From assembly GCA_036768485.1 (NCBI GenBank), contig JAVLUZ010000144.1:749281-813280 (forward strand): 64,000 nt of DNA, in the 5' to 3' direction. The notes beneath the pieces are model-generated. The model saw only the letters and a list, made by a program, of their open reading frames with translations. It was not told where the DNA came from and did no database searches. The translations under genes were made by a program, and so were the position numbers. Within the stretch, counting starts at the first letter, position 1; every line of letters starts with the position of its first letter. The stretch comes from Mermis nigrescens. Lineage: Eukaryota > Nematoda > Enoplea > Mermithida > Mermithidae. Shown one piece after another: positions 39,601-45,600 of the stretch.

Positions 39601-42600
39601 AAAAACACGTAAAAATGACAGAAAAAACATTTTTTGCCAAAAATCGGGGGTCAAAAACTTTCTTACTTCAGGGAAAGGGTGGGGAAGAAGTCCAACTGTA
39701 AGGGGGACCCCCAAACTCCCTGTTACATGAATGGCTCTAACCTTTCTAGCCAGGCCACGGAGCTGTTCCCAACTTGATAAGCCTCTCATGTTGCCAGTGG
39801 ACTACGATGATGCTTCTCCAACGTTGGGAGATAAGACGCGTGATCATGCTGCTTATCGATCATTCCACTCCTATAGTACGCTATTTTAATTCGTTAAGAA
39901 ATTATTTAAATTAAATGTAATGTATTATTTTTTTAAAATTTTTCCACAATTGAATCGACTGACGTATTTTATGTTGTTTTCATCGAACTTTCGAAGACCT
40001 TCGTAAGCTTTCAAAAACTCGATTTTTCTCTAAATTATTCATAAAACAAAAATCTTTTCTATGTACTCTAAACAGTGACGTAGCTGTGAGGGGGACTGGG
40101 GGGACTAGTCCTCCCAAAATTTTGGAAGTATGAGAATTTTTCACAAGGGTCCCTCCAAAAAATAGACAATTCTTAAAGCTCATCAGAAAGACCGCTTAAA
40201 TAGATATTAGCACACTTTTGAACTAATAAGCATAAAATTTTTGTTTTTTTACCCGCGGCATATTTATTAAATTTTTAATGTAATTTGAATAAATTTAAAT
40301 TTTTCTAAAACTTCTCCATGCGTAGATCTTGCTGTGAAAAGCTCGAAAACACCATTATTTTTGTCTATCTGCGGGTAGTTGTTGAGATATTAAACTTCAA
40401 AATTTTGCCCCCCCTCAAATTCAGAAGGTCAACTACGCCCCTGGCTTTAAACGGCATGTTTTTGTCATAATCAGTGATACAGATTTGCAGAACTATCATG
40501 TTAATGCAAGCGCATCTCTATAATGGTTTACTATTTGGGCTTAGTAATAATGTGGCTGAATTTCATGCATTATGTTTAGGGAAAGTAAGAAAATTCGAAG
40601 AGTGTTCGTATGTTGTCAGTCTATCTAGGTTAAGGAAGACTTAGTTCCTACAAAAGATGAAATTTTCGTGTATTTTATTTTAAGTTTAATATGCGACGAA
40701 TTCGAATTTTGGTGCTTCAAGTAAGTAACTCCAAAAAATAGCCAAAACGGTCGTTGCATCGTTTTGCATTGTTGCCCTGAAAACTTAGGTTTAAAAAATG
40801 TTCTTAGGTCATGTTCAGCAACCGAATGAGACGAGTTCAAAGCTCGGTTTGACCGCACCGTACAAAGAACACCTCGAAATCCAACGCGGTGACTTAGAGT
40901 GAGCTTTGATGCGAAAGATTTTTTTATTTCGACATTTTATTTAATTTATTCATTTAAATTGAATTTTCACCAAAAAGCAATGACATCAATGAAACATACT
41001 AAATGTAATGATGGTGTAAATAAGGAATCAAATAAATAAATAAAGTAAAAAGGTTCGAAGAACAAGTTTTTACTATTTTGATTACTGTATCTTCGTAGGA
41101 GATTTATTGTATCGCATCTAAAGAACGCTTTAAATAACATAAAATCAATTAGAACCTTGTCCATGGACCTGCTTAGTCAAAAACAGTACTTCAATCTATT
41201 GATGAAGGGTGCACGAAAATAAAATTTGGCAATCAGAACAATTTCCAGATTGTTATACTGCTGTAAATTTACTGCTAGGACTTATATTTTATTAACTTGT
41301 TTATTCGTTTATTATATTTCATTTATTGTTTTTATTTTTTTGAGTTATTATATTCTATTCATTTTACTTTTTATTTTTTCATTCATTTTATTTATTTACT
41401 TTTATACTTTATTTATTGCTTATTACTATTTTTATATTTTTTTAACACTTTTCTCCTATCTCAACCTTACACTACGCATCTTTCTTTAAAATACCGTTCT
41501 GTACGCTCAGATTACTTTAGCATTTGAACGATCATCGTGGAATATTCATTAACTCATTGTAATTAAAAGTATATACTATGCCTGCTTAAACTACTTTACA
41601 CTCAATCAATTATGTTTTTTTATTTTTCTTTTTGAAATCATCAGTTGATTTTCATTTTTTTTGTATTTGAGAGAATGAAATTTGAAATTTTCGTGGCGTC
41701 TCTCTTTATTTTTGAATTTTATTGATTTTATTGATTTTTTTCGCATGTTTTATATTTTGCGTTTTTCTGAAAATAATTTTTAGTTTATTGATTATTTTTT
41801 ACGTCATATCATAATTTCAAATGATAAATCGTATTTTTATTTTGTTTTCGTTTTTTGTTCTAGGAAAGAGGGAGTTTCCCGTTTTATTTTATTTATTTTT
41901 TCTTTTTTCGTTTTTTAGACAACTGTTATTTGTCATTCGTTAAAAAAGATTTTAGAGAATAATTTTGTTCTATTTTTTATTTTATTTGATTTGGCTTTTT
42001 GACGTTTTAAAAAAATCGGTTTTATAACTCGTCATTTAAGGCGAATTACTTCTTTGGATGCCCAGCGCAGCTTCGATTCGTGCTCGGATCAAAATTTGGA
42101 CAATTCGATAGTCGAATCGGCGTCAAACGATTTGAGCCCCAGGCCTTATTCGGCTTTTTCCGAAATCGACGCCGAACGCCAGCTCGCCAAGGGGGCCAGA
42201 AAAAAATTGTTAATGAACAAATTGGTGCCAAATAAAATAGCCGCCCGACGCTTTTTCGGTATATCCGTATAGTCTTGAACACGTTGAACGAATGAACCAA
42301 AAAGATTAGGAAAACAAACTAACAAATAAAATTAAAACAATAATAAAATAAAATATGGATGATATTGCCAAATGCCTGCTTCAAATAAGCATGAGGTTGA
42401 CAAAAAATGAACAAATTAATAGAATGAAAGTAAAAAAGTGATTAACAGACCAAAAATATTCAGTAAAAAATGAAAATATTTAACCGAATAAATGTATGTA
42501 AAAAATGAAAATGAAACAATGAATTAAATAAATAAATAAAAAGTAAGTAAATAAAGAAATAAATAAATAAATGAATAAATAAATAAGTAAATAAATAAAT

Positions 42601-45600
42601 AATTCAAAACACTCAAAAATGAAAGAATGAATTGGATCTTCGAAAATATCTTCGTAAAACGGAAGAATTCTTTCGAACACGTGAAAGAATATGAAAAATG
42701 AACGCTATGATTCTTTTGATTCAATTAATTTTTACTTCTGATGTGATACATTATACTTTTACGCTATCAGTATAATATTTTTGTTACTGATTTGCTGCAG
42801 TTGCATTAGTCCTGATTTAAAATAATCGAATTTTTATTAAGGGATAACGGAATGAGCTCGATTTTACGCAAGCAACTAAGTTCGAATGAGTAAAAAACAT
42901 TTAAAATTTAGGCAAAAATCGGTAAAAATAAGTCATAAGACTTACGTTATTTGATTAAATGTCTTGTTTTATAAAATAAGCTTGTTGCTGACAATTATGT
43001 TTGCTTTTTATGAGTTTAATTTCATGATTCGATCAAATTCTTAATTCAATTTGAAATTTAAAGTGAATTTCGCAATTTATAATGATAATCCGATCTCTCG
43101 CGTTAGTTAAGAGCGCAGATGCTTTTTTCGGCTAAAATGACCTCAAAAACTGGTATAATCGCTAAAATAGCGTTAAAACTATATTATTTCACAGTTTCTG
43201 ATCAAATTAAAGCACTTCTGAATAAAATTTTGAATTTTCATCCGTTTTTAGCCTCCATTTTACCTCGTTTTCACCACAAAATTTTCCATTTTCCCATTGG
43301 GGGCAGGATCCGCCCCAAACCCCCTTCCCCCAGTGCACGTCTGGTTATGGGTATAATTGCCAAACGAGCAGTTAAGATCGAGGATAAATAATCAATCGAT
43401 AAGTAAACCCCTCTACATTCTTCGTTGATCACGTCGCATTTGTGTAAGAAATTAAATTGTTAAAATCAATTCAAAATAATAAAAATGGAAAATTATCGAT
43501 AATAAAAATGAACTAAATAAATTAAAATAATTAAATATTTGATTGATAAATTCTCCTGTTAAATTATCGATTTAGCTGGAAGGGTTCGAAAAACGTATGC
43601 AAAGTTATTTAATAGCAGGGGCGGATTTAGGGGGGGCCGCCGCCCCTCCCATTGGCCCAAAATAGTGCGCAAACGTAAGGATTTTTGAGCGATTTTCAGC
43701 GATTTTTGGGTTAAAACAGCTAATGTTTCCGCCTAAGTCAGGCTTCCGCCCCCATAAAGGTACCGCCCCTCCCCCTTAGGTAAATCCTGGATCCGCCTTG
43801 TGTTTAATAGTACGAGTAAATAATTTTTAAAGCGTTGGTTTGGAAAAAAATTTTATCGGGTGTTCGATACTAAGAAATAAACCCGATAGGCTCGTCAGTG
43901 ACGCATTTGTTATGCCAGATCGTCAAATTCATAATCGGATCGCGATACATCGATATCAGATTAAGATGAATTGGTTGATCTGAATTATTAAATTTGGGCC
44001 ACTTAGCAATTTTTTTATAATCTTTACAATAACGTTGATCCTTCGACACTTTTGGTGCCGAAAGTTTCTAAAAAATGATGGATGTGGTTTTCAACATACG
44101 CTACTCACGTGCGACAAACATTTTATTCGGCTTTTTTCGTTTCCTACGAAGTGCAAAGTAGAAAAAATTAAATGAGTAGAATGAAAAATTAAAAAAAGCG
44201 ATGGGAAAATAGGAAGAAAAATAAGACGAATATAACAATAATAATAATAAATAAATAAATTAGTAAATAAATAAATATAATAAAAAATCTAGAAGTATTT
44301 TAAAAACTTTATTGCCGTGTTAAGAGCAGAAAAAGATGACGTCATTCTCGAGATCGGAGGAGGTTGGCCAAACTTACTCGTCTCCTTCACGGCCTGCTTT
44401 GGTGCAAGAAGCCAGCATCGAATCAGTGGGCAGTGGCGCGTCCAGCGAAAGTGTTGCGTATGTAATAGCATACCGTAACAAGGGGGGGTGCGAGAGATTT
44501 TCTAATAGAGAGATACTACTTTTTCATCTTTTCGTGCATTATCTTACATTTGAAAACATTTTTTCGGCCAAGGGAAACCGCATGGCCCCGTCCCCCCTAT
44601 ATTCAGCCCTGGACATACGTGTTACAGGAAAACTAGGAGATCCCACATAAGTCGTTCGTTTCTTATCTCTTCGGAAGTCAGAAGCGTTTTACCCTACCCT
44701 TCATTTTTAGTAAAAGCTAACCTTTTTTGGTCTTTTTTTCAGACGCTGTTTTTAACATTTTTGGCCAAAACTTGGAGGTCATTTTACCACCACCCCCTCC
44801 TAAAAATGGAATGTGTCTAAGCCCTGCATATTTATATTTCCAAGATTTTTTCTAACCTTTTTAAAGCGATTTATGCCCTTAAATTTATTTTATGCGCTCG
44901 TTGTGAACAAAAATGAGAAATATTCGCATTCGATTTTGATTTGCCTTGCTTCAAGCCTCTTGTGTCTTTAAGAGCTTTAAATTGGAACTTCGCGTTCAGC
45001 CAAGAATGCATTAATTATATTTATTCACAAAATATTTCTTTTTATTCTTTATTCTTTCTTTGCGCCTGAAATCGGTGTTTTTTGTTCGACGTAAAAGACT
45101 TGAAAAATCGCATCAAGACAAGAACATTTCATAAAAAACGTGTCCTAGTTTTTCTTTTTTTATACTTTTTGTTCAGAGCTTTTTTCTTGTTTTATTTTCC
45201 AATTTTTTAGTAATTTATATGTTGTGAGTCACTTTTTGCGATATTTTGTAAAATTTAAAATTTTGTGTATCATTATACGTTTTTGCTTATTATCGGTCCA
45301 GGTGGCCTTTGAACGTTTCGCAAGACCCATCCCTGTCTACCTTTTTGCATTCTCTCGGCCCGGGCCAAATCGTCGGTCGACAAGTTTTGGGCAGCCCATG
45401 CTTGGGCGAAATAAATTTGGCGCTTTATGAGCGCCAGGCTAGATTGGAGATGAAGGTTTTGCGGGCTAGAAATTTGACAAGAAAGCCAGGGGCCAGGTAC
45501 AATCCGGGTGAGTCAAACTGTCCGTCAGTCCTTTAAATTAAAATATATTTTATTTAAGCCAAAATAGTACGCGCAGGAACAATGTTAGATAAATCATTTG

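Noticed and set aside
42259..42273. Stop codon shortly after RIM exon 17 as the gene's end
   Set aside because: Clear RIM C2B exons follow in phase from the GTATAT donor, so the stop lies in the intron.
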